Shown here in pieces: positions 16,434 to 25,964 of a stretch of 58,358 bases of DNA. Both the position numbers and the translations under genes were made by a program. The notes beneath the pieces were generated by a model. That model saw only the letters and a list, made by a program, of their open reading frames with translations, was not told where the DNA came from and did not search any database. How positions within the stretch are numbered: the first letter of the stretch is position 1; each line of letters begins with the position of its first letter. Origin of the DNA: Sphingopyxis sp. 2PD (GTDB lineage Bacteria > Pseudomonadota > Alphaproteobacteria > Sphingomonadales > Sphingomonadaceae); contig NZ_SCMU01000016.1 of NCBI RefSeq assembly GCF_005503695.1, positions 1 to 58,358 on the forward strand. Reading direction: 5' to 3'.

Positions 16434-18119
16434 ATGCGATACGGGCAAATCGCCGCCGACATGGGTGCAGGTGTGCGGGGGCTGTTCCAGCGCGCGAACA
16501 GCACGCCGCTAGAAGACGCGCTGGAAGGTAAACAGTCGTGGATCCGCCTCGCGCTGCTGGTGCTGATTTCGACCTACGCCACCGTCGCCAGCATCATCGT
16601 GTCGCCCGATCACCGGGTCGAGCCTTGGGCGGTCGCCGTGCTGGGCTATTTCGCGTGCTACACGCCGCTCGCGATCGGCCTGCTCTACGTCATCCGGCGC
16701 TATCCCGGCCATTATCCGGCACGCCGTCTGTTCTCGATGGCCAATGACTATGCCGGACTCGGGTTCGCGATCATCGTCGGGTGCCAGGTGATGCTGCCGA
16801 TGTATGCGATGATCATGTGGGTCACGGTCGGCAACGGGCTGCGTTTTGGGTCACGCTACATGATCGTGGCGGCGGTCATGGCGCAGATCACGCTCGCGAT
16901 CATCACGATGCTGACCCCCTATTGGCAGGCCAATCCGCCGCTGGTCGTCACGTTGTCGCTGACCACGCTGATCGTCCCACTGTATATCCGGACCCTTCAG
17001 CGCAGCACCGAACAGGCGCGCCGCGACGCCGAGGAGGCCAACGCCGCCAAGTCGCGGTTCCTGGCACAGGCCAGCCATGATTTGCGCCAACCCGTGCATG
17101 CGATCGGGTTGTTCCTCAACAGCCTGACGCAGACCGGGCTGGCCCCCGAACAACGCGGCATTGTCGATCGCATCGACCGCTCGCTGCAGGGCGTCGCCGA
17201 ACTGTTCCGATCGCTGCTCGACATCTCGACCCTCGACAGCGGCGCCGTGACGCCGACGCTCGAGCCGGTTGCGATCCGCCAGCTGTTCCGGCTGCTCGAG
17301 CAACAGAATCAGGCGAGCGCCGAATGGGCGGGCGTCGATCTGCGCTTCGTGCCGTCCGACCAGGTCGTTCTGGCTGACAAGACGCTGTTGCTGACGATGC
17401 TGCAAAATCTGGTATCGAACGCGATCAAATATGCGCCGCGCAGTCCGGTGCTGATCGGCTGCCGACGCCGCGGCGCTGCCATGTCGATCTGGGTCATCGA
17501 CCGCGGCCCCGGCGTGGCGGCGGAACATCTGCCGCGGCTGTTTGACGAATTTTACCAGATCCGCAAACTCGGCGGTGCCGACACCCAAGGGGTCGGCTTG
17601 GGACTTTCGATTGTTCGGCGGCTAGGTGCGTTAATGGGGCTTGCTGCGGAAATTCATTCGCGGCCCGGCTATGGTACGGCGGTGGCGATCCACGGGCTGA
17701 CACCAACGTCCGTCGCGGTGCGCGAGACGGGCGGCGATAGCGGCTATGCGGCGCCGCTGCACGATTTGCGCGTCCTGCTGGTCGAGGACGATGTCGACGT
17801 GCTCGATGCCACCGCGCATCTGCTCCGTTCTTGGGGCGCGGTCGTGACGGCCTGGTCGACCGTCCCGCCGCAGGCTCAGCCGTGCGACCTGATCGTCACC
17901 GATTTCGATATCGGCGGCGGGCTGACCGGTGCCGATTGCATCGCGCTGCACCGGCACCAAATGCCGCGGCCGATGGCGATCGTGATGACGGGGCATGACG
18001 AAATGGCGATCGAAGAGATCATCGCCGACACCGCGGTGCTGATCCTCAAAAAACCGGTGCAACCCGCCGCGTTGCGGTCGGCGATCGCAGCGTTACGCCG
18101 CCGTGGTGCGCAGGGTTAG
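16434..18119 (+). CDS. Hybrid sensor histidine kinase/response regulator
   Basis: A 561-residue membrane kinase. Residues about 35-190 contain six or so hydrophobic segments with little periplasmic sequence, so it probably senses something in or near the membrane. The dimerisation/phosphoacceptor helix has H215 in QASHDLRQPVHAIG. The ATPase domain shows the N box NLVSNAIKYAP, DRGPGV and GVGLGLSIVRRL. A C-terminal receiver starts at LRVLLVEDD and has its phosphoacceptor at D490 in VTDFDIGG. The SHDLRQPVHAIGLF type of box is typical of hybrid kinases that hand phosphate to LuxR-type regulators. One such regulator lies convergently just downstream and is the likely partner. The signal is unknown. 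Confidence 0.9.
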   Translation: MRYGQIAADMGAGVRGLFQRANSTPLEDALEGKQSWIRLALLVLISTYATVASIIVSPDHRVEPWAVAVLGYFACYTPLAIGLLYVIRRYPGHYPARRLFSMANDYAGLGFAIIVGCQVMLPMYAMIMWVTVGNGLRFGSRYMIVAAVMAQITLAIITMLTPYWQANPPLVVTLSLTTLIVPLYIRTLQRSTEQARRDAEEANAAKSRFLAQASHDLRQPVHAIGLFLNSLTQTGLAPEQRGIVDRIDRSLQGVAELFRSLLDISTLDSGAVTPTLEPVAIRQLFRLLEQQNQASAEWAGVDLRFVPSDQVVLADKTLLLTMLQNLVSNAIKYAPRSPVLIGCRRRGAAMSIWVIDRGPGVAAEHLPRLFDEFYQIRKLGGADTQGVGLGLSIVRRLGALMGLAAEIHSRPGYGTAVAIHGLTPTSVAVRETGGDSGYAAPLHDLRVLLVEDDVDVLDATAHLLRSWGAVVTAWSTVPPQAQPCDLIVTDFDIGGGLTGADCIALHRHQMPRPMAIVMTGHDEMAIEEIIADTAVLILKKPVQPAALRSAIAALRRRGAQG

Positions 18120-18121
18120 AG

Positions 18122-18238
18122 TCTGCCCTGTTCAAGCTGATCCGTAGCCCTGAGCTTGTCGAAGGGCGCTTATCGGCGCGAAGAGCCCTTCGACAGGCTC
18201 AGGGCTACGGTGATATGATTCAGCCTGAGCAGGGCAGA
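18122..18238. repeat. Family A palindromic repeat between convergent genes
   Basis: An inverted pair of CCCTGAGCTTGTCGAAGGGC-type units occupies 18142-18210. It is bracketed by a second, outer inverted repeat TCTGCCCTG / CAGGGCAGA. The whole structure fills the gap between the stops of the hybrid kinase and the regulator and can form one long hairpin in either transcript. It probably works as a bidirectional terminator. The same unit recurs at three other places in the window. Confidence 0.85.
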
Positions 18239-18241
18239 ACT

Positions 18242-18880
18242 CTAGTGCAGCCCGAGCGCGCTGGCCTTGGCTGCGGCCTCGCTCCGCGTTTGGGCACCCA
18301 ATATTCGTAGCAGCGCCGACACATGGATGCGCACGGTGAACGGCGATATGTCGAGCTGGCGTCCGATTTCCTTGTTGGTTTTGCCCATGGCCAGTTGCGT
18401 CAAAACATCGCGCTGGCGGGGTGTGAATTCCTGGATGCGGCGCGGCCATGCGGGCTGCGGAACGATGGAGGCGGTCGTGGGAACCAGCACCAGCGTGTCG
18501 CCGCCGCACACCGCCTTGATCGCCGACAGCATCGTCTCGGACGGCATCGCTTTGCCGATGAACGCGTCGGCGCCCTGCTGCATCACCCGCGCGATCGTTT
18601 CGGTGTCGTCGGTCATCGAAATGATGATCAGCGACGATGTGGGAAACTGGCCGCGCAGCGTGGCGATCGTCGTCTGCGGATCCATGCCGGGAAACAACAG
18701 GTCGAGGATGAACAGCGTCGGCGCTGCGCCGCCACTGACCAGTGCCAGCATTTCATCGACGCTGCCCGCTTCGACGATCTCGGCATGCGGAAACGCGCCG
18801 CCGACCAGGCGGCACATCCCGTCGCGAAAAATGGGGTGGTCGTCGGCAACCAATATTCGTTCGGCGGTTGGCATCTGCAT
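18242..18880 (-). CDS. LuxR-type two-component response regulator
   Basis: A protein of about 212 residues. An N-terminal receiver ([15 protein letters not shown], phosphoacceptor Asp in [10 protein letters not shown], and K in FIGKAMP) is joined to a LuxR-type helix-turn-helix ([32 protein letters not shown] in pieces). It should activate or repress transcription when phosphorylated, most likely by the convergent hybrid kinase. The start is uncertain. I prefer the ATG at 18880, with GGAG 12 bases upstream; ATGs at 18904 and 18874 are alternatives. The open frame runs on to 19183, but the extra part is not typical of the family. Confidence 0.88.
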   Translation of the reverse strand: MQMPTAERILVADDHPIFRDGMCRLVGGAFPHAEIVEAGSVDEMLALVSGGAAPTLFILDLLFPGMDPQTTIATLRGQFPTSSLIIISMTDDTETIARVMQQGADAFIGKAMPSETMLSAIKAVCGGDTLVLVPTTASIVPQPAWPRRIQEFTPRQRDVLTQLAMGKTNKEIGRQLDISPFTVRIHVSALLRILGAQTRSEAAAKASALGLH

Positions 18881-18996
18881 CGGGCGCTGAAACTCCGCTG
18901 CCATCACGATCACGGCGGCAGTGGCGGCTTGGTCGCGCAATGCGGGAGCGGATGCCAGCCCGATTAGGTACCGGTTCGCCTTTTTTGGTGCAAAAG

Positions 18997-19026
18997 GAAG
19001 GGGCCTGCATTGCTGCAAGCCCCTTC
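18997..19026. other. Stem-loop of unknown role
   Basis: A perfect 8-base stem GAAGGGGC / GCCCCTTC with a 14-base loop, followed on the minus strand by CTTTTGC. It lies upstream of the response regulator start, within or near its leader. It could be a weak terminator of a minus-strand leader transcript or a leader structure. No gene ends here. Confidence 0.35.
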
Positions 19027-19277
19027 GCCACCAAGCGACCCTTTGGCGGACTTGAGCCTCTGGTGCCGCCGCGCTTGCAAATGCAAAAAATGCCAACAGA
19101 AATGCGCAATAGCGGGACAACAAGCCGATGCGCCAAATAGCCGCCAACGGCGGCGCGCTGCAACCGATGCGATGGGCTAGCACGTCAAGGCGGCGCGGGC
19201 GGGTTGCGAAGGCAAAACGGCGTACCAGTGCATCGTTCGATGTTGTCTTTGGCAGGCCAAAGGCGCTTGTCGGTGGG

Positions 19278-19943
19278 ATGGCGATTTTGAACAGGATGGC
19301 CGCGAAACCAGCGCGCGCTGCGCTCGAATGCTGCGCTTTCCTGATTGCCGCGTCGGCGACCGATCGCGCCCCCGCCGATCCGCCGACCGTCGCGATCGCC
19401 AGCGAGCAGGATGAGCGAAGCGTCGCGACGTGGATCGCTGCAGGATCGAACCTCGAAGGATTGCGCGTGCTGCTCGATGCCGGGCGCGATCCACTGCGCC
19501 CAGATCGCGACGGCGATACCGCAGTTCACGCTGCCGCGATGGCCCGCGATCCCGCCTATCTGGAATTGCTTCTCGCGCGCGGACTGAGTCCCAATGTCCG
19601 CAATGCGCGCAGCCAGCGCACTCCGATCATGTCGGCCATGATGGCAGATCGCGACCGGCAGTTCGCCATGCTGATCGCCGCAGGCGCCGATCTCGTTCAG
19701 GCCGATGCCATGGGCAACACGCCGCTGCACGTCGCGGCGCAGATCAACCAGCCGCATTATGTGTTGGCGCTGCTGCGCGCGGGCGGTCCCCCCGCAGCGC
19801 GAAATGCGCAGGGACAGACGTTCCAGCGCTACCTGTTCATGACCCCGGGCCATTTGCTGACCGAAGAAAACTGGCGGGCGCGGCGCGCGGTCGCGGACTG
19901 GCTGCGGCGAAGCGGTATCGTGTTGGAGGTGCAGGTGCCATGA
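19278..19943 (+). CDS. Ankyrin repeat protein, probably exported
   Basis: A 221-residue product when started at the ATG at 19278. It has a hydrophobic N-terminus ending near ATDRAPAD that could be a signal peptide. Residues about 75-190 hold three to four ankyrin repeats ([62 protein letters not shown] in pieces), which usually bind other proteins. An ATG at 19296 is an equally possible start, and upstream in-frame codons look non-coding. The stop overlaps the next start (ATGA), so the two are probably co-translated and their products may interact in the periplasm. Confidence 0.75.
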   Translation: MAILNRMAAKPARAALECCAFLIAASATDRAPADPPTVAIASEQDERSVATWIAAGSNLEGLRVLLDAGRDPLRPDRDGDTAVHAAAMARDPAYLELLLARGLSPNVRNARSQRTPIMSAMMADRDRQFAMLIAAGADLVQADAMGNTPLHVAAQINQPHYVLALLRAGGPPAARNAQGQTFQRYLFMTPGHLLTEENWRARRAVADWLRRSGIVLEVQVP

Positions 19944-21031
19944 TCGGAAAACTGGGCCTGTCGTGTCTCGTCATGCTCGGCCTGCTGTTCACCGCGTCCG
20001 CGCACGCGACACTGCCGCCGCCGACCCCGCCCGAATATGGCGCCTATGGCCCGCGGGTCGTTTGCGAAGGCGACCTGTCGATCGCGGTGCGCGAGGACGA
20101 GGCGGTGCATCTGGTCGGCCCGATTTTTCGGATCATCGGCGATGATCATCTGATCGCCGCCACCCCGATGCTGATGCCGCCCTCGGCGCTCTCGCTGTTC
20201 AATGGGCCGGTCAGGCACGGGATTTTCGCGACCGGCGGTCTGCCGAACAATCCTGCGATCGCCTTTCGCTATTCGGGCGACTTGCCGCCTGCCGCGGCGT
20301 CCTATGCGATTTTCGCGCGCGATGGCTTCGGCAAAGACGCGGTGCGTTATGCGATCGAGACGCGCGTCGGCGCGGCATCATCCGCCGACATGCTGCCGAT
20401 GCTGATCGTCGCGTCGCCTTCGTTCGACGGGACCGACGCCGACAAGGCGATTCTGGCGCGATTTCAGATGGGTGCCGCTGCCGTTCCCGACTGCGTTCGG
20501 CCCGCGGACCTCGGCGCAGGCAAGGCCGATTATCGTGCAGCAGGTTTTGAACGATCGTTCGACAACCCCTATTACGCCGGGCTGTACCCCGCGCAGCCCG
20601 ATGTCGGGCCGGGCTATCATTGCCTGGGGGGCATCGGTTTTGCGGTTGCGGCGGGGGAGCAATTGCGCCGCCCCTGGAAGTCGCAGCGCGCCGGGCAATC
20701 CTATCTGATCAGCGGCGGCGTGACATTGACAATATGGGGGCCGGTCGCGCCGATGCGGCCGATCGATCCCGACGATCGCGTCGAGCACCCCGCGGGGCAA
20801 TTGCACCGCAGCGCGCTCACCTTTTACCCCAGCCGCGGTGTCGGGCCGCCTAATGCGGCGCCGGGGGTGCGCGAAGACGGCAGCTGGCTGGTCGAGCTGG
20901 GTCAGGACAGGAATAGCAGGCTGCAAATCCGCTTTCCGGCGGGCGACAAGGCGGCGCTGGGGTTTTCGCTGATCGAGCGGCTGGAATTTGTCGCCGACGA
21001 TGACCCGCGATGCGGAATTTCGCCGCGCTGA
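19940..21031 (+). CDS. Exported protein of unknown function
   Basis: A 363-residue protein with a clear signal peptide (LGLSCLVMLGLLFTASAHA). I do not recognise the mature part. It contains five cysteines (VCEGDL, VPDCVRP, YHCLGG and others), suggesting a disulfide-bonded periplasmic domain, and beta-rich stretches such as GQSYLISGGVTLTIWGP. Translation is coupled to the ankyrin gene by an ATGA overlap. Nothing indicates an enzyme. A partner or substrate of the ankyrin protein is the simplest guess. Confidence 0.7.
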   Translation: MIGKLGLSCLVMLGLLFTASAHATLPPPTPPEYGAYGPRVVCEGDLSIAVREDEAVHLVGPIFRIIGDDHLIAATPMLMPPSALSLFNGPVRHGIFATGGLPNNPAIAFRYSGDLPPAAASYAIFARDGFGKDAVRYAIETRVGAASSADMLPMLIVASPSFDGTDADKAILARFQMGAAAVPDCVRPADLGAGKADYRAAGFERSFDNPYYAGLYPAQPDVGPGYHCLGGIGFAVAAGEQLRRPWKSQRAGQSYLISGGVTLTIWGPVAPMRPIDPDDRVEHPAGQLHRSALTFYPSRGVGPPNAAPGVREDGSWLVELGQDRNSRLQIRFPAGDKAALGFSLIERLEFVADDDPRCGISPR

Positions 21032-21274
21032 TGCGAGCAGCGCGAAGGCGCCTCATGTACCGGTTCACGCGGTCGATTGGGTTCGCGGTTGCCCTCCGCT
21101 AGGGTGTGGACGTCGATAAATTTCCACGGGATTGCATCGATGCAGGGGCTGAAATTTCATCATCTTGCGCTCGGGCGAGCGCCGGATCCGGGCGATCATG
21201 GCCGACGTTCAGGCGCGCGCAGCCTATGCCGCCGCGCCGTCGGTGCGGTTCGTCACGGCCAAGCCCGCTGGCGG
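21032..21274. other. Gap without a supported gene
   Basis: About 240 bases between the stops of the exported protein and the convergent LuxR-type gene. Short frames on either strand lack ribosome sites and motifs. I see no strong hairpin. It might contain decayed coding sequence, but I cannot show that. Confidence 0.35.
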
Positions 21275-21718
21275 CTACGCGGCCAGGGTGTTGGGATATG
21301 TCGGCGCGGTACGCTCGGGTGTCAGCGACCGCCGCATCGCCCGGCGGCAGGGATAACCCAGAATGCGCAGGATGTTGGAAACATGGTTGCGCACCGTGAA
21401 ATGCGACAGCCCGAGCTTGCGGCCAATTTCCTTGTTCGACAGGCCGCGGAGCAGATAGTCCAGAATCTCGCGCTGGCGATCGGTGAGCGGGGAGGGCGGT
21501 GCCATGGGGCCGGGCGTCGTCGCCCTCGCGTCGCGATCGACGTAGAGCTGCGACAGGTTGATGATGTCCGAGTCGGGAAGCGCGGACTTTATCCTCGAAA
21601 TGATGTCGTCGCCGCAGTGCCGCGATATGGTGACCAGCACGATGGTACGGTCTTCGGGGGCGAAGCTATCCGTCGCCGACATCGGCGCGGGATAGACTGA
21701 CGGATTGATAGGTTTCAT
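21275..21718 (-). CDS. Orphan LuxR-type DNA-binding protein without a receiver
   Basis: A 147-residue protein. Its C-terminal half is a LuxR-type helix-turn-helix (LTDRQREILDYLLRGLSNKEIG, then LGLSHFTVRNHVSNILRILG), very like that of the response regulator 3 kb to the left. The N-terminal 65 residues (RTIVLVTISRHCGDDIISRI...) lack the acidic pocket, phosphoacceptor Asp and Lys of a receiver and may be a shortened or degenerate one. The gene is divergent from a LytS-type kinase gene and could regulate it. The C-terminal tail after the helix-turn-helix is unusual, so decay at the 3' end is possible. Confidence 0.75.
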   Translation of the reverse strand: MKPINPSVYPAPMSATDSFAPEDRTIVLVTISRHCGDDIISRIKSALPDSDIINLSQLYVDRDARATTPGPMAPPSPLTDRQREILDYLLRGLSNKEIGRKLGLSHFTVRNHVSNILRILGYPCRRAMRRSLTPERTAPTYPNTLAA

Positions 21719-21862
21719 GGCGCAGCGATGCTATCGCAGTGTCGGCGAACGATGAGGGGGGAAACCGGCGATTGGCTTATTGGGGGCAATGAACGGGTGG
21801 GGTTTTCTACCAATGGCTTGTCGGCGACGACCAGCGTTAAGAGGCAAAAGGCGGAATCGTCG

Positions 21863-22960
21863 ATGACACCGCCCGAAATTGCGCGCCCGCACGCCGGATC
21901 GTCGCTCGCCGCGGGGCAGGAGCGCCGGGCGATTACCGCGACGACGGTGAAGCTTGCGGCGCTTTTCTGGTTCTGCGTGTTCGTCACCGACAGCTTCTTG
22001 TGGGGTCTGGCGGGCGTCGATCCGATCAAATCGGCGCTCGGCAAATTGATCACCAACAGCTTTGGCGTCGCGCTGACATTGATCGTCACGGCGCTGCTGT
22101 TCCGGCTGCACCGCGTGTCGATTTTTGCCAAAGTGGCCATCGCCTTCACCTTTTCGATTCTGGCGGCGGCGATCCTCAGCGGGATCGATATTCTGGTTTA
22201 TATCGCGTTCGTGCGACCCGCCACTTGGGCGTTTGACCAAGTGGTGTTCGGACATACGATGATCTCTGCCACCGGCATGTTTTTCGGCTGGTCGTGCCTG
22301 TATGTTGCGCTCCTTTACAGCTTCGAGGTCCGCGACCGCGAACGGAGCCTTGCCCTGGCGCGCGAAGAGGCGCTGTCGGCGCAAATGCGCGCGCTGCGAT
22401 ACCAGATTAATCCGCATTTCCTCTTCAACACGCTCAATTCGGCCATGGGGCTGGTCGAGGAGGGCGCGACGGCGCGCGCGCAGCGCATGATGATGTCGCT
22501 GTCGACCTTTCTGCGCCAGACGCTCGAGCTCGATCCGCTGAAGGATGTGACGCTTGCCGCCGAACTCGAATTGCAGGAAGATTATCTCGAGATCGAACGT
22601 GAACGCTTTCCCGACCGCATGCGCTTCACGATCGACGTAGAGGAGGCGGCGTTGAAGGCGCTGGTCCCGAACCTGTTGCTCCAGCCGCTGGTCGAAAATG
22701 CGGTAAAGCACGGGATCGAACCATGCACGGGCGAAGTCGGCATCCGGATCACCGCGTGGCGCGATGGCGACCAGCTGTGCATCCGGGTCGAAAACGACCT
22801 TTGCTCGATCGATGAGGGCTCGCCGCGACCGGGGAGCCGGATCGGGCTGCGCAACGTCGCCGAACGGCTCGCGGCGCGCTTCGGGACGCGCAGTTCTTTC
22901 GAAACCAGATTGACCCCGGCGCTGTTTCGCGCCGAGATCAAGCTGCCATGGTCGGTCTGA
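21863..22960 (+). CDS. LytS-type membrane sensor histidine kinase
   Basis: A 365-residue kinase. Four hydrophobic segments (residues about 30-150) form the membrane sensor. The cytoplasmic part begins with a charged helix and the His_kinase box YQINPHFLFNTLNS with H185 as phosphoacceptor. The ATPase part has LLLQPLVENAVKHGI and SRIGLRNVAERL. I prefer the ATG at 21863, preceded by AAGGCGG, over an upstream in-frame ATG at 21728. It overlaps the LytTR regulator gene and forms a two-component pair with it. The ligand is unknown. Confidence 0.88.
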   Translation: MTPPEIARPHAGSSLAAGQERRAITATTVKLAALFWFCVFVTDSFLWGLAGVDPIKSALGKLITNSFGVALTLIVTALLFRLHRVSIFAKVAIAFTFSILAAAILSGIDILVYIAFVRPATWAFDQVVFGHTMISATGMFFGWSCLYVALLYSFEVRDRERSLALAREEALSAQMRALRYQINPHFLFNTLNSAMGLVEEGATARAQRMMMSLSTFLRQTLELDPLKDVTLAAELELQEDYLEIERERFPDRMRFTIDVEEAALKALVPNLLLQPLVENAVKHGIEPCTGEVGIRITAWRDGDQLCIRVENDLCSIDEGSPRPGSRIGLRNVAERLAARFGTRSSFETRLTPALFRAEIKLPWSV

Positions 22961-23739
22961 TGCGGGAATTTGCGATCCTGGTCGTCGATGACGAACCTTT
23001 GGCGCGCCGCCGCGTGGTGCGGCTGGCGCAGCAACTGCCGTGGGTCGGCGACGTCGCGCAGGCGGGCAATGTCGCGCAGGCGGCCGAGTGGCTGGCCAGT
23101 GCCCCGTGTCACATCATCCTGCTCGATATCCGGATGCCTGGGGGCAGCGGCTTCGACCTGCTCCGCCATTTGCCCGACCCGGCTCCGGCGGTGATCTTTG
23201 TGACCGCGTTCAGCGATCAGGCACTGCGCGCCTTCGATGCGCAGGCGGTCGACTATGTCACCAAGCCGATCGAGGCGGGACGATTCCAGACCGCAATGGA
23301 GCGCGCCCGCATGGCGGTCGAGCAAAAACAAAGCGCCGACCGCATCCGCGAACTGGAAGAGGTCGTCGCGACGCTGCGCGCGGCAGAGCCTGAAACGCGC
23401 AATCATCTGGGCGAATTATGGGTTCGCGCGGGCGGCGAATATGTCCGGATCAAGCCCGAGAGCATCTCGCACATCAGTGCCGAACGCGACTATGTCCGTG
23501 TGCATGTCGACGGCAACAGCTATTTATACAACGAAAATCTGGCAACGCTTGAGCGGCTATTGCCGGCCTTCCAGTTTCAGCGCATCCACCGCAGCACGAT
23601 GGTGCGTATCGACGCGGTCGATCGCGTCAAGGCCGGGCAGTTTCACTCGCTGATCGCGGTGCTGAACGATGGCACCGAATTGCGCGTCGGCCGCACCTAT
23701 ACCGCGGCGATCCGGGCTCGGCTCGCGCGCCGCGGCTGA
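22960..23739 (+). CDS. LytTR-family response regulator
   Basis: A 259-residue regulator. The receiver domain has DDEP at residues 10-13, phosphoacceptor D56 in LLDIRMPGG and K in YVTKPIE. After a coiled linker comes a LytTR DNA-binding domain (GGEYVRIKPESISHI, RDYVRVHVDG, FQRIHRSTMVRIDAV). The start codon overlaps the kinase stop (TGATG); an in-frame ATG 12 bases earlier is also possible. It should act with the upstream LytS-type kinase, most likely controlling cell-envelope or surface genes as family members do. Confidence 0.88.
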   Translation: MREFAILVVDDEPLARRRVVRLAQQLPWVGDVAQAGNVAQAAEWLASAPCHIILLDIRMPGGSGFDLLRHLPDPAPAVIFVTAFSDQALRAFDAQAVDYVTKPIEAGRFQTAMERARMAVEQKQSADRIRELEEVVATLRAAEPETRNHLGELWVRAGGEYVRIKPESISHISAERDYVRVHVDGNSYLYNENLATLERLLPAFQFQRIHRSTMVRIDAVDRVKAGQFHSLIAVLNDGTELRVGRTYTAAIRARLARRG

Positions 23740-23862
23740 CGCGGCCGTCGGTTCCCAGCCTCCGCAGCGCGAAGTTTTTCTTGCCCGCGTCGCAGGGCGA
23801 ACCGCCTTGTTTCCGTTACGTCGCCGTGCAAGGGACGCGCTTGAAAAGCGGGAGAGCGAGCG

Positions 23863-25092
23863 ATGCATTTTGACGTGGTGATTGTCGGGGCTGGCCATGG
23901 CGGAGCGCAGGTCGCGATCATGCTGCGTACCCAGAAATTCACCGGCAGCATCGCGATCATCGGCGACGAGCCCGAGCTTCCCTATGAACGCCCGCCGCTG
24001 TCGAAAGAGTATTTCGCGGGCGAGAAGGAATTCGAGCGCATCCAGTTGCGCCCCGCCAAATATTGGGACGAGCGCGAGGTGACGATGCTGCTCGGCAAGC
24101 GCGTCGTCGCGGTCGATCCGGCAGCGCATACGGTTACCACCGATGGCGGCGAGACGATCGGCTATGGCAAGCTCGTCTGGGCGACCGGCGGATCGCCCCG
24201 GATGCTTCCCATCCCGGGCGGCGACCTGCCCGGCGTACAGGGCGTGCGGACCCGCGCCGACGCCGATGCGATGAAGGCCGCATCGGAAACCGCAAAACAG
24301 ATCGTCGTGATCGGCGGCGGCTATATCGGGCTGGAAGCGGCGGCGGTGCTGCGCAAGGCGGGCAAGAAGGTCGTCCTCCTCGAAGCGCTCGATCGCGTGT
24401 TGGCGCGCGTCGCCGGGACCGAGCTGTCGCGCTTCTACGAGCGCGAACACCGCGATCATGGCGTCGACCTGCGGCTCGGGGTCGCGGTCGAGGCGATCGA
24501 GGGCACCGATCATGTAACCGGCGTGCGGCTGGCGGATGGCGAGGTCATCGCCGCCGATCTGGTCATTGTCGGTATCGGCATCATTCCCGCCGTCGAGCCG
24601 CTGATCGCCGCGGGGGCCGAGGGGGGCAACGGTGTGCTGGTCGATCGCCTGTGCAAGACCAGCCTGCCCGATATCTATGCCATCGGCGACTGCGCCGCGC
24701 ATGAAAATGATTATGCCGAAGGCGTCGTGATCCGCCTGGAATCGGTTCAGAACGCCAATGACCAGGCGAATGTCGTCGCGAAGGGCATCGTCGGCGACGA
24801 AGCGCCCTATCACGCGATCCCGTGGTTCTGGTCGAACCAATATGACCTCAAGCTTCAGACCGCAGGGCTGTCGACCGGCCACGACCGCGCCGTGATGCGC
24901 GGCGACCCCGCGACGCGCAGCTTTTCGGTGATCTATCTGAAGGCGGGCAAGGTGATCGCGATCGACTGCGTCAACGCCACCAAGGATTATGTCCAGGGCC
25001 GGATGATCGTCACCGCGGGACTGGTGGCAAGTGCCGAGCAGCTCGCTGATACCGAAACGCCGCTCAAGCAATTGTTGCCGGGCGCCGCCTAA
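23863..25092 (+). CDS. FAD-dependent ferredoxin/rubredoxin reductase-like protein
   Basis: A 409-residue flavoprotein disulfide-reductase-fold enzyme. FAD binds at [14 protein letters not shown] (residues 5-18) and NAD(P)H at [15 protein letters not shown] (about 147-161). The second FAD motif is DIYAIGDCA (about 275). No CxxC active site is present, which points to the putidaredoxin/rubredoxin reductase group that moves electrons from NAD(P)H to an iron-sulfur protein for a monooxygenase. Length and the [14 protein letters not shown] signature fit. No ferredoxin or P450 gene is beside it, so the partner is elsewhere. The ribosome site is GGGAGAG. Confidence 0.9.
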   Translation: MHFDVVIVGAGHGGAQVAIMLRTQKFTGSIAIIGDEPELPYERPPLSKEYFAGEKEFERIQLRPAKYWDEREVTMLLGKRVVAVDPAAHTVTTDGGETIGYGKLVWATGGSPRMLPIPGGDLPGVQGVRTRADADAMKAASETAKQIVVIGGGYIGLEAAAVLRKAGKKVVLLEALDRVLARVAGTELSRFYEREHRDHGVDLRLGVAVEAIEGTDHVTGVRLADGEVIAADLVIVGIGIIPAVEPLIAAGAEGGNGVLVDRLCKTSLPDIYAIGDCAAHENDYAEGVVIRLESVQNANDQANVVAKGIVGDEAPYHAIPWFWSNQYDLKLQTAGLSTGHDRAVMRGDPATRSFSVIYLKAGKVIAIDCVNATKDYVQGRMIVTAGLVASAEQLADTETPLKQLLPGAA

Positions 25093-25137
25093 GGTTTGGC
25101 CCAGAGGTTCGTCCCGAATAGACGGCATTATTCGTCG

Positions 25138-25204
25138 CCGTAGCCCTGAGCTTGTCGAAGGGCGACTATCCGAGAAGCGCCCTTCGACGAGCGCAGGGCT
25201 ACGG
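25138..25204. repeat. Family A palindromic repeat between convergent genes
   Basis: An inverted pair of CCGTAGCCCTGAGCTTGTCG-type units, with a short spacer (ACTATCCGAGAAGC), fills the gap between the flavoprotein stop and the DUF4126 gene stop. One arm carries a small change (GACGAGCGCAGGG instead of GACAAGCTCAGGG). It can form a long hairpin in both directions and probably serves as a shared terminator. Confidence 0.85.
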
Positions 25205-25226
25205 TTCAGTTTGGCCAGAGTTGTCC

Positions 25227-25862
25227 CTAGGAGGGCGGTCCCCCGTCGGTTCGCGGAGCCTCATCGCCGAGCGCGCGTTTCAGCGTCGCCTTGATGTTGC
25301 GGAGCAGGCGGCGCAGCGCGATGATCACGACGACCGCGGCGACTGCCATCACGACCGCGATCAGGATTGCGAGCGGGGGGAAGGCGATCGCCAGCGCGAG
25401 CAGGCCGCCGGTCGCGACATCCTCGCCGGTCGAGACCACGGCATTGCTGAAAGGTTCGGGGCTGGCGTTGACGACGGCGCGCGTCGTCGCCTTGGCGCCG
25501 TGGCTCAGCAAGGCGCCGCCGCCGCCGAGCAGAAAGGCGATCACCTGCCAGGTCGGATCGGACGCGTCGACGAGCGCAAGCGCAAGCAAGGCGCCGCCGA
25601 GCGGGCGGATCACGCTGTGAACCATGTCCCACATCGAATCCACCCACGCGATCTTGTCGGCCAGGAATTCGGCGAGCGTCCCGATCGCCGCGACCCCCAG
25701 CACCCACGGGTTCGCCAGCACCTGCAACGCCGCGAGATGTTCGGGCAGCGGCAGCCAGCCGAAATGCATCGCGGTGCCGGTGGCCAATATGGTCAGGTAC
25801 AGCCGCCAACCGGCGAGCAGGCTCAGGCTGCCGGCGACGCCCAAAATCTCGACGATTCCCAA
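25227..25862 (-). CDS. DUF4126-family membrane protein
   Basis: A protein of about 211 residues with four to five hydrophobic segments, including AGWRLYLTILATGTAMHFGWLPLP near the N-terminus and a long C-terminal one (LAILIAVVMAVAAVVVIIALRRLL in pieces). This pattern matches the DUF4126 family of uncharacterised inner-membrane proteins. I chose a TTG start (GIVEILGVAG) because AGCAGGG stands just upstream; an ATG at 25907 would add 15 residues of unlikely sequence. The function of the family is unknown to me. Confidence 0.75.
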   Translation of the reverse strand: MGIVEILGVAGSLSLLAGWRLYLTILATGTAMHFGWLPLPEHLAALQVLANPWVLGVAAIGTLAEFLADKIAWVDSMWDMVHSVIRPLGGALLALALVDASDPTWQVIAFLLGGGGALLSHGAKATTRAVVNASPEPFSNAVVSTGEDVATGGLLALAIAFPPLAILIAVVMAVAAVVVIIALRRLLRNIKATLKRALGDEAPRTDGGPPS

Positions 25863-25964
25863 TGCCCTGCTCCCCTTTGTCGGTCGGCGGACATCTTGCA
25901 CCCGCATCGCGGTCGCCGCAATGCCGGGATGACAAGGGGCGATGGCCCGGTTATCGCTTGGTCG

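Noticed and set aside
18905..19183. N-terminal extension of the response regulator with a signal-peptide-like start
   Set aside because: Receivers begin at the ERILVADD region; the extension holds a perfect stem-loop and would not fit a cytoplasmic regulator.
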